A stretch of 29,249 nucleotides of DNA, taken from RGIG7450 sp045633565 (GTDB taxonomy: Bacteria; Bacillota; Clostridia; RUG12999). Location of the stretch: NCBI GenBank assembly GCA_045633565.1, contig JAZQYO010000021.1, positions 1 through 29,249 of the forward strand, given 5' to 3'. Below the pieces are notes generated by a model. The model did not search any database. It was not told the origin of the DNA and worked only from the letters and a program-made list of their open reading frames with translations. Below are positions 14,824 through 22,582 of the stretch, in pieces. A program made the position numbers and the translations under genes. Each line of letters starts with the position of its first letter. Positions within the stretch are counted from its first letter, which is position 1.

Positions 14824-14881
14824 AAAATTAACCACAGTGAACGGATTCACAAAAAGAAAAAATAATTAGGAGGAGTTTAAA

Positions 14882-16501
14882 ATGAAAATTTTAAACAAAA
14901 AGAACGCTCTGTCCTTCTTCCTTACTCTGCTTATGGTATTTGCAACTTCCATGATTGCATTTGCAGAGGGTGAAGACGGCGCAGCAGTGAGCAACTACTT
15001 TGCAACCTTCTGGGCACTTGTTCCGCCCCTTGTTGCTATTGCACTTGCTCTTATCACAAAAGAAGTTTATTCATCCCTTTTCATCGGTATCGTGCTTGGC
15101 GGTCTTCTTGCTGCCAACTGGCATCCGGTAGCAGCTCTTGACAACGTTATAAACGCAGGTCTTATCGAAGCAGTTTCCGGTACAGCAGGTATCTTCATAT
15201 TTCTGGTAATCCTTGGTGCACTCGTTGCCCTGATTAACAAAGCCGGTGGCTCTGCTGCTTTCGGTCGTTGGGCTGAAACTCATATTAAATCCCGCACAGG
15301 TGCTATGTTTGCAACCTTTATCCTCGGCGTACTTATCTTTATTGACGACTATTTCAACTGTCTGACAGTAGGCTCTGTTATGCTCCCTGTTACAGACAGC
15401 CACAAAGTTTCACGTGCAAAACTTGCATTCCTTATTGACGCAACAGCTGCTCCTATCTGTATGATAGCTCCTGTTTCATCATGGGCTGCTGCAGTTTCCG
15501 AGTTTGCTGAAGGCACAGGTCTTTCAGGTATCGAACTCTTCGTTCGTGCTATTCCCTACAACTTCTATTCACTTTTAATGATCGTGTTCGTAGTTGCTAT
15601 TATCTTCATGAAGTTCGATTACGGCCCGATGAAACTCCACGAACTTAACGCTATGACAAAAGGCGACCTTTATACAAGCGGTAGTGACGATGTTGAAAAA
15701 GGCGAAGATGTTGAATTTAATCCCAAAGGCAAAGTTATCGACCTTATCCTCCCCGTTATCGTTCTTGTTGTAATCTCAATTCTTGGTCTTCTTTATGTTG
15801 GCGGCTTCTTCGCCGGAGATGACTTTATTACAGCATTCGGTAACACAGATGCTACAGTAGGTCTGCCCTGGGGTGCTCTTGTTGCTCTTATTGTTACCGC
15901 AATTTATCTCATCGCAAGAAGAGTTATCACTTTCAAAGATGCTATGGCTTCCATTCCTTTAGGCTTTAAAGCAATGGTGCCTGCTATTATGATTCTTACA
16001 TTTGCAACAGCACTTAAGAATATGACAGGTCTCCTTGGTGCTGCAGGTTATGTTGAAACTCTCATGAACTCTGCTGCTGCAGGACTTGCAAACTTCCTGC
16101 CTGCTATCATCTTCCTTGTTGCTTGTGTACTTGCTTTCTCAACAGGTACATCATGGGGTACATTTGGTATTCTCATTCCCATCGTTGCAGCAATCTTTGA
16201 CCCCACAAGCGAACTTATGATTATCGGTATGTCAGCTTGCCTTGCAGGTGCAGTTTGTGGCGACCACTGCTCACCTATTTCGGACACAACAATTATGTCC
16301 TCTGCAGGTAGCCAGTCCAACCATGTTAACCATGTTTCAACTCAGCTTCCCTACGCTATTACAGTGGCGCTCATTTCCTTTGTAGTTTATGTTATCGCTG
16401 CATTTGTTCAGAACGCATACATCCTGCTTCCTATCGGTATTATTCTTACAATCGGTACGCTCTTTGTAATCAAAGCAGTTACAAAAGATAAGCAGGCATA
16501 A
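14882..16501 (+). CDS. NhaC-family Na+/H+ antiporter
   Basis: A 539-residue ion transporter predicted to exchange Na+ (or another cation, or a carboxylate such as malate/lactate in some NhaC relatives) against protons. There are about 12-13 hydrophobic segments. Residues 1-28 look like an additional signal-like hydrophobic leader ending AFAEGE before the first conserved segment (LVPPLVAIALALITKEVY). Family landmarks include FIDDYFNCLTVGSVMLPV near 154-171, with the conserved acidic pair, APICMIAPVSSW, GTSWGTFGILIPI and CGDHCSPISDTTIMSSAG near 459-476. The gene has its own promoter and AGGAGGAG ribosome site, and ends at a shared terminator. Substrate assignment follows the family only. Confidence 0.92.
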   Translation: MKILNKKNALSFFLTLLMVFATSMIAFAEGEDGAAVSNYFATFWALVPPLVAIALALITKEVYSSLFIGIVLGGLLAANWHPVAALDNVINAGLIEAVSGTAGIFIFLVILGALVALINKAGGSAAFGRWAETHIKSRTGAMFATFILGVLIFIDDYFNCLTVGSVMLPVTDSHKVSRAKLAFLIDATAAPICMIAPVSSWAAAVSEFAEGTGLSGIELFVRAIPYNFYSLLMIVFVVAIIFMKFDYGPMKLHELNAMTKGDLYTSGSDDVEKGEDVEFNPKGKVIDLILPVIVLVVISILGLLYVGGFFAGDDFITAFGNTDATVGLPWGALVALIVTAIYLIARRVITFKDAMASIPLGFKAMVPAIMILTFATALKNMTGLLGAAGYVETLMNSAAAGLANFLPAIIFLVACVLAFSTGTSWGTFGILIPIVAAIFDPTSELMIIGMSACLAGAVCGDHCSPISDTTIMSSAGSQSNHVNHVSTQLPYAITVALISFVVYVIAAFVQNAYILLPIGIILTIGTLFVIKAVTKDKQA

Positions 16502-16512
16502 TAAATAACAAC

Positions 16513-16547
16513 AAAAAGAGCCGTGGCAACAGCCACGGCTCTTTTTT
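16513..16547. terminator. Bidirectional terminator between nhaC-type gene and CLC gene
   Basis: A perfect 10-bp GC-rich stem (GAGCCGTGGC / GCCACGGCTC) with the loop AACA, flanked by A5 on the left and T6 on the right. The flanking runs let it terminate in both directions. It separates the convergent antiporter and CLC genes; the CLC stop codon overlaps the T-run. Confidence 0.92.
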
Positions 16548-17763
16548 ATATTCTCTCATCTTCAATTTTTGAATAAATAAATTCCTGACTTTTATATAGA
16601 CCGAATTTCCCCGACATCATAAAACTTACGCCGCAGGCTATCGCAAAGTAAACAAGTCCCTCTGCTCCAAAAACCTCAACCGACAGAAGAGTGGATGCCG
16701 CAGGGCAGTTTACCACTCCGCAGAAAAGTGCAACAAATCCGATTGCTGCTGCAAATCCGGCATCAAGCCCAATCAGCGAACCTATAACGCAACCAAAAGT
16801 CGAGCCGACAAAAAATGCCGGAACTATTTCTCCGCCTTTAAATCCTGCCGCAATTGTAATCGCAGTAAAAACTATTTTTAAAGCAAAGGCTTCCCATCTT
16901 GCCTCCCCGGAAATTGCACGGGTGATTACATCCATCCCCGCACCGTTATAGTCATGAGTGCCAAGAATAACCGTAAGCAGAACAATTATCGTGCCACCCG
17001 CAAAAGTCCTTAAAAATTTATTCGGAACAAGTTTATTCATATATTTTTCGCACTTATGAATTGCTGTGCAGAAAGCTATGCTCACAGCGGCACACAAAAG
17101 CGCAAGAACAACAATTTTCACAACTGATGGAATTGAAACAGTTTCTGAAACTGCAATATTAAAACGAACCGGGTTAATTCCTGCAAATAGTGCAATCCGG
17201 GATGCAACAATTGCAGAAATCACACAGGGAACAATTGCCGCATAGTGCATTGCGCCCACGCTGACAACCTCTATTGAGAAAAATGCCGCAGTCATAGGTG
17301 TTCCAAACAGTGCTGCAAACACACTGCTCATACCTGCCATAACGATTATGTGCAAGTCCTTTTTATTTAACTTAAAAACCCTGCCCACATTATAACCGAT
17401 ACTGCCTCCCAGCTGAAGTGCAGCACCCTCTCGACCTGCTGAGCCGCCCAGAAGATGGGTTATAACCGTGCTGATAAAAATCAGCGGCGCCATAACAAGC
17501 GGAACTTTTTCGTCCTGACGGGCTGCTTCAATCACACGGTTGGTATCAATATGTCCTTTTTTTCTTGCAAGATGATATATCGCCGCAATTAAAAGTCCGC
17601 CTGCCGGCAATAAATATAACAACCAACTATAAATACCTCTAAGCTCTGTGGCCTCGTCTATTGCTATATGAAAAAGGCTGCCGACAGCTCCGCCAAGTGC
17701 ACCAACAACCACCGAAATTGCCATCCATTTTGCAAATGATTTGATATATTTTACAAGTTCCAA
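16546..17763 (-). CDS. CLC-family anion channel/antiporter with non-standard selectivity motif
   Basis: A 405-residue CLC protein (anion channel or anion/proton exchanger). It keeps the gating glutamate in GGSAGREGAA (near 106-115) and a GGEIVPAFFVG segment (310-320) at the GxFxP position. However, where chloride-type CLCs have GSGIP, the aligned stretch reads HIDTNRVIEA (71-80), with no anion-binding serine motif. This pattern reminds me of the CLC-F/YfeO-like branch, of which some members export fluoride; that is inference. The start is a TTG at 17763 with AGAGGTG five bases upstream; no better ATG exists. A sigma-A promoter lies 35-60 bases upstream, and that short leader has no room for a fluoride riboswitch. 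Confidence 0.88.
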   Translation of the reverse strand: MELVKYIKSFAKWMAISVVVGALGGAVGSLFHIAIDEATELRGIYSWLLYLLPAGGLLIAAIYHLARKKGHIDTNRVIEAARQDEKVPLVMAPLIFISTVITHLLGGSAGREGAALQLGGSIGYNVGRVFKLNKKDLHIIVMAGMSSVFAALFGTPMTAAFFSIEVVSVGAMHYAAIVPCVISAIVASRIALFAGINPVRFNIAVSETVSIPSVVKIVVLALLCAAVSIAFCTAIHKCEKYMNKLVPNKFLRTFAGGTIIVLLTVILGTHDYNGAGMDVITRAISGEARWEAFALKIVFTAITIAAGFKGGEIVPAFFVGSTFGCVIGSLIGLDAGFAAAIGFVALFCGVVNCPAASTLLSVEVFGAEGLVYFAIACGVSFMMSGKFGLYKSQEFIYSKIEDERI

Positions 17764-17799
17764 GAAAACACCTCTGTTTACGTCAAAAATATATTATTT

Positions 17800-17827
17800 A
17801 GTATATCACAAAAGTAACATTTGTCAA
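17800..17827 (-). promoter_or_regulatory. Sigma-A promoter of the CLC gene
   Basis: On the minus strand TTGACA (17822-17827) and TATACT (17800-17805) with a 16-base spacer. The transcription start should be near 17793, giving a leader of about 30 bases before the TTG start codon. The -35 abuts the T-run of the malic enzyme terminator. Confidence 0.75.
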
Positions 17828-17831
17828 CAAA

Positions 17832-17857
17832 AAAATCCCCGACAGTTCGGGGATTTT
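17832..17857 (-). terminator. Terminator of the malate operon
   Basis: An 11-bp perfect stem (AAAATCCCCGA / TCGGGGATTTT) around a four-base loop, followed on the minus strand by a run of Ts. It lies 10 bases after the malic enzyme stop codon. Confidence 0.9.
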
Positions 17858-17867
17858 GTAATATTTT

Positions 17868-19040
17868 CTATATTCTAGCCACGCCTGTTTCTCTGGCAAC
17901 TTTCATTACTGCCTCTGCAACAACCTGTGCCACCCTCTTGTCAAGAGCCGGTGCAATAATGTTTTCTTCGGTGATTTCATCATCCGGAATAAGTGATGCA
18001 AGTGCAAACGACGTTGCAACTTTCATTTCCTCATTTATGCAACTTGCTCTGCAATCAAGTGCACCACGGAAAATACCGGGGAATGCAAGAACGTTATTAA
18101 TCTGATTGGGGAAATCTGACCGTCCTGTACCAACAACTCTTGCTCCCGCAGCTTTGGCAATATCCGGCATAATTTCCGGTGTGGGGTTTGCCATTGGGAA
18201 CATGATTGCATCGTTTGCCATAGATTTTACCATTTCAGGGGTTACAACACCCGGCGCAGAAACACCAACAAATACATCCGCACCTGAAAGTGCGTCCGCA
18301 AGTGTACCTTTTTTAAGCTCGAGATTTGTTACCTTTGCAACTTCTTCCTGAGCAGGGTTGTTATTTTCATCACCCTCACATACAATGCCATATCTGTCGC
18401 AGAAGGTCAGGTTTTTTACGCCCATATTCATAAGGTGTTTACCGATGGCAATTCCTGCTGAGCCGGCACCGTTTATTACAACCTTCACCTCACCAATTTC
18501 CTTTTTAACAAGTTTAAGTGCATTGATAAGTGCTGCCGCAACAACGATAGCCGTTCCGTGCTGGTCGTCATGGAAAATGGGAATATCGCAGATTTCTTTC
18601 AGTTTCTGCTCAATTTCAAAACAACGTGGAGCAGATATATCTTCAAGGTTTATGCCACCGAAACTGCCCGACAAAAGATAAATTGTACGGACAATTTCAT
18701 CAACATCCTTGGATTTTATACACAGCGGAAATGCGTCAACATCCGCAAATGCTTTAAACAGCGCACATTTTCCTTCCATTACCGGCATGCCCGCTTCAGG
18801 CCCGATATCGCCAAGACCTAAAATGGCTGTACCGTCAGTAACAACAGCAACAAGGTTTGACCGGCGGGTCAGCTCATAGGATTTGTTAATGTCTTTGTTT
18901 ATTTCAAGGCAGGGTTCTGCAACCCCGGGAGTATAAGCAAGAGATAAATCCTCTCTTGAATTAATTGGTGCACGGGAGATAACTTCTATCTTTCCGTTCC
19001 ACTCATAGTGTTTTTTAAGAGATTCTTTTCTAACGTCCAT
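17868..19040 (-). CDS. NAD(P)-dependent malic enzyme, short bacterial type
   Basis: Oxidative decarboxylation of L-malate to pyruvate and CO2 with reduction of NAD(P), cytoplasmic. The 390-residue length is that of the small bacterial form without a phosphotransacetylase domain. Landmarks: catalytic Tyr36 in SLAYTPGV, Lys91 and the following GKCALFKAF, metal ligands in NLEDI (131-135) and HDDQHGTA (157-164), and the dinucleotide site GAGSAGIA at 191-198. The ATG has GGGAGG eight bases upstream, and this site lies inside the last codons of the preceding dehydrogenase gene, so expression is probably coupled. It is followed directly by a strong terminator. Cofactor choice (NAD versus NADP) is not settled by the sequence. 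Confidence 0.96.
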   Translation of the reverse strand: MDVRKESLKKHYEWNGKIEVISRAPINSREDLSLAYTPGVAEPCLEINKDINKSYELTRRSNLVAVVTDGTAILGLGDIGPEAGMPVMEGKCALFKAFADVDAFPLCIKSKDVDEIVRTIYLLSGSFGGINLEDISAPRCFEIEQKLKEICDIPIFHDDQHGTAIVVAAALINALKLVKKEIGEVKVVINGAGSAGIAIGKHLMNMGVKNLTFCDRYGIVCEGDENNNPAQEEVAKVTNLELKKGTLADALSGADVFVGVSAPGVVTPEMVKSMANDAIMFPMANPTPEIMPDIAKAAGARVVGTGRSDFPNQINNVLAFPGIFRGALDCRASCINEEMKVATSFALASLIPDDEITEENIIAPALDKRVAQVVAEAVMKVARETGVARI

Positions 19041-19043
19041 ATT

Positions 19044-20156
19044 TTAATCCTCCCATGGAAATTTATACTGAGTAAGTCCAAGTTCATCACGAACAGCAAT
19101 CATTTCTTTCTGAACAGACTCGTTTATGGGTACACCGTCTTTGCGTGCAAGACGAATTTCGTACTCTTTCTCGCCCGCAGTATATATACGCTCAGCGCCC
19201 GGAGCTTTCTTTGCAGAGCGAACCTCACGAATTATATCGCCGGCTTTCTTTCGGCAGACATCCTCGCCAAGGAAATGTCCAGTGTCAATAGCAATAAAGA
19301 AGTGACCGAGATGGTAAGGAACCTTCTCGCCGTTTTCACCTTTACCGGTCAGCGCCTTGCCGTAACTGCCATCCTGCAAAACAGCAGAAAGAAGTTCAAC
19401 AAACATAGCAAAACCGTAACCCTTGTATCCGGCACCTTCTTCGCCTGCTCCTCCCAGAGTACAGAGTGCTGCCTCACCTTTTCCCATTGCCTTAAGAGCA
19501 TCAGCTGAAGTGCCGACATAAGTTTCTCCGCCTGGAGTTATCAACGCACCTGTAGGAGCATCCTTGCCAATTCGTGCGTAATACTCAAGTTTACCATTCT
19601 GGTAGGTGGAGCTTGCAGCATCAAAGTTGAAGTCAAAAGCCTCATCAGTAGGTACGCCCAAAGTCAGGGGGTTTGTACCAAACATACCTTCAACGCCAAA
19701 TGTAGGTGCAACCGTTGGACGGGCATTTGTTCCGGTCAGACCGATGCAGCCCTCTTTTGCCGCCATAGAAGTATAGTAGCCTGCAATGCCATAGTGGCAG
19801 GAGTTGCGGACAACAACCATGCCCATACCATATTCCTTTGCCTTGTCAATGGCCATTCTCATAGACTTATAACCAATTACCTGCCCCATACCGTCATGAC
19901 CGTCAACAACTGCAGTTGTAGGGGTTTCTTTTATAATTTCAAAGTTTGTCACGGGATTTTGGATGCCATCTTTAATTCTGTCAAGATAAATGGGTTTGAA
20001 ACGGTTAACACCGTGAGATTCAATGCCTCTCTTATCAGATTCAAGAAGAATATCCGCACAAATTTCGGCGTCCTCTCTTGGGATTCCGTATCCAACAAAA
20101 GCGTCAATCACAAAATCTGTTATAGTTTTCCAGTCAACTATATTAGTTTTTGCCAT
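19044..20156 (-). CDS. Malate/L-lactate/ureidoglycolate dehydrogenase family (Ldh_2)
   Basis: NAD(P)-dependent 2-hydroxyacid dehydrogenase of the Ldh_2/MdhII fold, unrelated to classical lactate or malate dehydrogenases. I use the ATG at 20156 (MAKTNIVD, 370 residues) because GGAGGG lies 7 nt upstream; an in-frame TTG at 20171 is inside that site. Landmarks: DKRGIESHGVNRF with the conserved His near 48, VVVRNSCHYGIAGYYT with the catalytic His near 121, and GTNARPTVAPTFG and GTNPLTLGVP for the cofactor pocket. Pairing with malic enzyme three bases downstream favours malate as substrate, but other 2-hydroxyacids handled by this family remain possible. A consensus promoter and a leader hairpin precede it. 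Confidence 0.93.
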   Translation of the reverse strand: MAKTNIVDWKTITDFVIDAFVGYGIPREDAEICADILLESDKRGIESHGVNRFKPIYLDRIKDGIQNPVTNFEIIKETPTTAVVDGHDGMGQVIGYKSMRMAIDKAKEYGMGMVVVRNSCHYGIAGYYTSMAAKEGCIGLTGTNARPTVAPTFGVEGMFGTNPLTLGVPTDEAFDFNFDAASSTYQNGKLEYYARIGKDAPTGALITPGGETYVGTSADALKAMGKGEAALCTLGGAGEEGAGYKGYGFAMFVELLSAVLQDGSYGKALTGKGENGEKVPYHLGHFFIAIDTGHFLGEDVCRKKAGDIIREVRSAKKAPGAERIYTAGEKEYEIRLARKDGVPINESVQKEMIAVRDELGLTQYKFPWED

Positions 20157-20186
20157 TTTACATCCCTCCAAAATATTTTTTTATAT

Positions 20187-20221
20187 AAAAAAAGGCACCT
20201 ATTCCCTAAAAAAATAAGTGC
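20187..20221 (-). promoter_or_regulatory. Terminator-like leader hairpin (possible attenuator) of the malate operon
   Basis: On the minus strand GCACTTATT pairs with AATAGGTGC (one G-U wobble) around a nine-base loop, followed after one base by T7 (20187-20193). It lies inside the leader, downstream of the promoter at 20247-20275 and 31 bases before the ATG. Its 5' arm overlaps the palindrome AGTGCACT, which could compete for pairing or bind a regulator. It may also stop read-through from the SGNH operon upstream. Confidence 0.5.
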
Positions 20222-20246
20222 ACTCCTTAATCTCCATGCAATGGTT

Positions 20247-20275
20247 ATTATACTCTAAAACTTTAAAATTGTCAA
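20247..20275 (-). promoter_or_regulatory. Perfect consensus sigma-A promoter of the malate operon
   Basis: On the minus strand TTGACA (20270-20275) and TATAAT (20247-20252) are separated by exactly 17 bases, the full consensus. The transcription start should be near 20240, giving a leader of about 84 nt. The -35 lies directly next to the stop codon of the SGNH gene that ends at 20280. Confidence 0.88.
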
Positions 20276-20279
20276 GAGT

Positions 20280-20927
20280 TTAATTCATTTTAGACTTTAT
20301 ATATTGTAACACCTGCTGCTTTATCTGTTTCATCCCTGAAATAGTCGGGTGTCCGCTGTTTTTATCAATTTCACAGAGCTTTATAACATCAATGTTATAC
20401 TTTTCGCACACCTCACAGATGCCTTCTTCAATTTCCTGTTTCAACTCCGTATTTAATATGCAGAAAACTTTCGCATCCGGCAATGTCCGGCTTATTTTGT
20501 CAACCAGGTAACAAAAAGCTGGCAAAACGGAAAACAAATCTTCTTTTTCAAAGCCGGTATACATAGTCTGACCGACCGGCGAGTCTGCCCACGAGTCGTT
20601 TGTTCCGCCAAACAGAAAAAATGTATCAATTTTGTTTTCAGTGAAAAAACCTTCGCCTGCAAGTTTGTCAAATCGTGCTACAAAGGAATTGTCCGTACAA
20701 TCTCTGCCATTATAACCGGTATTGCATATTGTTGTGCCCGACCAGCTGCAGTTTCTTATAAGTACCGAGCCGGTTTGTGATAAAAGCCCGTGCCACCACG
20801 TCTGATTTACTTTATCGACGTCCGTTTCCGGTCTGCCCGCTTTCTTGTAATATGCTGCATACCCCTCAGGCAAAAAACCTTCAAAGGTGGAATAACTGTC
20901 CCCTAAAATAAATACATTTCCAAGCAT
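20280..20927 (-). CDS. SGNH/GDSL-type hydrolase (third in cluster)
   Basis: A 215-residue SGNH-fold hydrolase without signal peptide. Block I is FILGDSYST (6-14) with the nucleophile Ser, block II has the Gly in SWSGTT, block III is FGGTND with the Asn, and the last block reads NSGHPTISGM with the catalytic His; the Asp usual three residues before this His is Asn/Ser here (DKNSGH). The family removes acyl, often acetyl, groups from carbohydrates or lipids. It closes the five-gene operon with a 22-base gap to the previous SGNH gene, and AGGAG stands 8 nt before the ATG. The natural substrate is inferred from the neighbours (plant or glycan esters), not shown. Confidence 0.85.
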   Translation of the reverse strand: MLGNVFILGDSYSTFEGFLPEGYAAYYKKAGRPETDVDKVNQTWWHGLLSQTGSVLIRNCSWSGTTICNTGYNGRDCTDNSFVARFDKLAGEGFFTENKIDTFFLFGGTNDSWADSPVGQTMYTGFEKEDLFSVLPAFCYLVDKISRTLPDAKVFCILNTELKQEIEEGICEVCEKYNIDVIKLCEIDKNSGHPTISGMKQIKQQVLQYIKSKMN

Positions 20928-20949
20928 TCATTTCGCTCCTTTTATTAAA

Positions 20950-21684
20950 TCATCCGGAAAATGCCTCTTTGCACATGGTGGTGTCCGGCGGATTGGGAAC
21001 AAATTCAGTTCCGGCAAAAATGGTTTCAAAAAGCTTTTGTGCAAAAAGCTCGTGCATTTCCCTTGTGGGATGGTTAATGTAGTTTGCCAGAAGATATGTA
21101 ATGTCCTGTGTTTCGCTGAGTTTTTTCCACTCTTTATAGCAGTCGCAAACAGTAACGCCCATTTTTTCGGCAAGTTCTATCGCCTTTTCCATATACATAT
21201 CCATTCTGCCTTCATTCTGAATCTGCGCAGTTTTTATTGCATAATTATAATGCGGAATCCCCTCGATAACGGTGGTGTTGAGCATATTGGGTGTCATAAA
21301 AATAACATCCGAGCCACTTTTTTTGCACTTGTCAAAAATCCCTTCAAGCCCCTCCATATAATCCTCAAACGGATTAACCACATCGTTTAAACCGAAACAA
21401 ACTATAACAAGGTCGGGGTTATGCGCAAGCACCTGTTTATCCATTCTCTTTAGCGACTCTTTCGCATTGGTACCGCCAATTCCTGCGTTTATTACATTTA
21501 CCGGAATAAAATCTCTTGCACAGAGAATTTTCTTCTTAAGTCTGTTCCAGTAAGCCGCTTCATGATCAAATTCATCCTCGCCAAAAGCGGCGTGAGTCAT
21601 ACTGTCCCCAAACGCAACAATTGTTATAGGACCATGTTCAATAAGACCTTCGCCGCCAAGATTGATTTTTTCTGTTATTTTCAT
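20950..21684 (-). CDS. SGNH/GDSL-type esterase (second in cluster)
   Basis: A 244-residue cytoplasmic SGNH hydrolase. Block I IVAFGDSMTHAAFG holds the nucleophile Ser near residue 28, block II is INAGIGGTNA, block III is VCFGLNDV with the catalytic Asn, and the final block NHPTREMHELFA carries the His; a preceding acidic residue is not at the usual DxxH spacing (YINH). The family typically deacetylates sugars or hydrolyses small esters. AGAGGA precedes the ATG, and it is 13 bases downstream of the GH43 gene, so both are probably produced together. Its sequence is clearly different from the other two SGNH proteins in the operon, so they are not recent duplicates. Confidence 0.9.
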   Translation of the reverse strand: MKITEKINLGGEGLIEHGPITIVAFGDSMTHAAFGEDEFDHEAAYWNRLKKKILCARDFIPVNVINAGIGGTNAKESLKRMDKQVLAHNPDLVIVCFGLNDVVNPFEDYMEGLEGIFDKCKKSGSDVIFMTPNMLNTTVIEGIPHYNYAIKTAQIQNEGRMDMYMEKAIELAEKMGVTVCDCYKEWKKLSETQDITYLLANYINHPTREMHELFAQKLFETIFAGTEFVPNPPDTTMCKEAFSG

Positions 21685-21697
21685 AATTTATTCCTCT

Positions 21698-22549
21698 CTA
21701 TTCAACAAAAATCGTGTTGTCCTTTTCGATTATTTTATAAAGATGCGGTCTCTCATCCGGCTGAATGTTTGGCATATGCTGAACAAACATAAGCTGATTG
21801 TCGTTTGACCTGAAAATCATTCCGTGTCCGCCGTCTTTTTCAAAAAGAAGTCTGCCATCGTGCGTCCAGTTTCCAAAAATACTGCCACTGTCCGAATAGG
21901 AAATTGCCTCGCAGTACTGATGTTTTGAAAAGCTTGACCATATCATTATCAGCCGTCCCTCTTTAGTGCGGTAGATAAAAGGTCCGTCCGTCACATATTT
22001 GCCCGGCTTGTAACCGTCACTCCAGGAAGGCTGGGAAGCCTTAAAAAGAACCTTAGGCTCTGACGCTGCCTTTTTCAAATCTTTTGTCAGCTCCATAACG
22101 CACATTTCACCGTCACCAACCTGAGTCCATTCGTGGCAGAAAATCATATATGGAACGCCATTTTCAACATAAAATGTTCCGTCAAGGCAGGACCAGTCTT
22201 CCGGTGTAACAGGCCCGTCACTGTAAACCATAAAAGGTCCTTCAGGAGAGTCTGCTTTTAAAATCTGTGTGCCGCGGTTTCTTTCCTCACTTTTAAAGCT
22301 GACAAACATATAATATTTCCCACCAAATTCATGTACTTCAGGAGCCCAGTAATTCATGTCAGACCAGAAATCTTCCGGCGGTGTGAAAACCTCATGAGCC
22401 TCTGTCCAGTTTTCAAGGTCAACGCTTACATAAACATCAAGTCCGGTACACTTTCCTTCGCACTCATATCCTCGTGAGCCGTACAGAAAATATTTCCCAT
22501 CATCAACCAAAATAAACGGGTCTCTCAAATGTATTTCAGATAGTTTCAT
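21698..22549 (-). CDS. Glycoside hydrolase family 43-like enzyme
   Basis: A 283-residue five-bladed beta-propeller glycosidase of the GH43 type, active in the wider family on arabinan, xylan or galactan side chains. It begins at once with the catalytic-base motif LRDPFILVDDGKYFLYG (Asp10), followed by YWAPEVHEFGGKYYMFVS and LDGTFYVENGVPYMIF (Asp123, the probable pKa modulator). The usual general acid in an EGP motif is replaced: the sequence reads TDGPFIY near 187-193, while FCHEW offers Glu140. It has no signal peptide and no accessory domain, so it should act on oligosaccharides inside the cell. AAGGAG precedes the ATG; the gene lies 33 bases after the 687-residue protein. Confidence 0.87.
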   Translation of the reverse strand: MKLSEIHLRDPFILVDDGKYFLYGSRGYECEGKCTGLDVYVSVDLENWTEAHEVFTPPEDFWSDMNYWAPEVHEFGGKYYMFVSFKSEERNRGTQILKADSPEGPFMVYSDGPVTPEDWSCLDGTFYVENGVPYMIFCHEWTQVGDGEMCVMELTKDLKKAASEPKVLFKASQPSWSDGYKPGKYVTDGPFIYRTKEGRLIMIWSSFSKHQYCEAISYSDSGSIFGNWTHDGRLLFEKDGGHGMIFRSNDNQLMFVQHMPNIQPDERPHLYKIIEKDNTIFVE

Positions 22550-22582
22550 TTTTTCTCCTTATAAATTGCCATGTTTACCAAA

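Noticed and set aside
17764..17799. Fluoride riboswitch before the CLC gene
   Set aside because: The leader from the predicted start is only about 30 bases and lacks the conserved crcB-motif sequences.
20156..20245. T-box or other known riboswitch in the malate operon leader
   Set aside because: The leader is too short and has no T-box (AGGGTGGNACCGCG-like) sequence or other known aptamer core; only the hairpin is kept.
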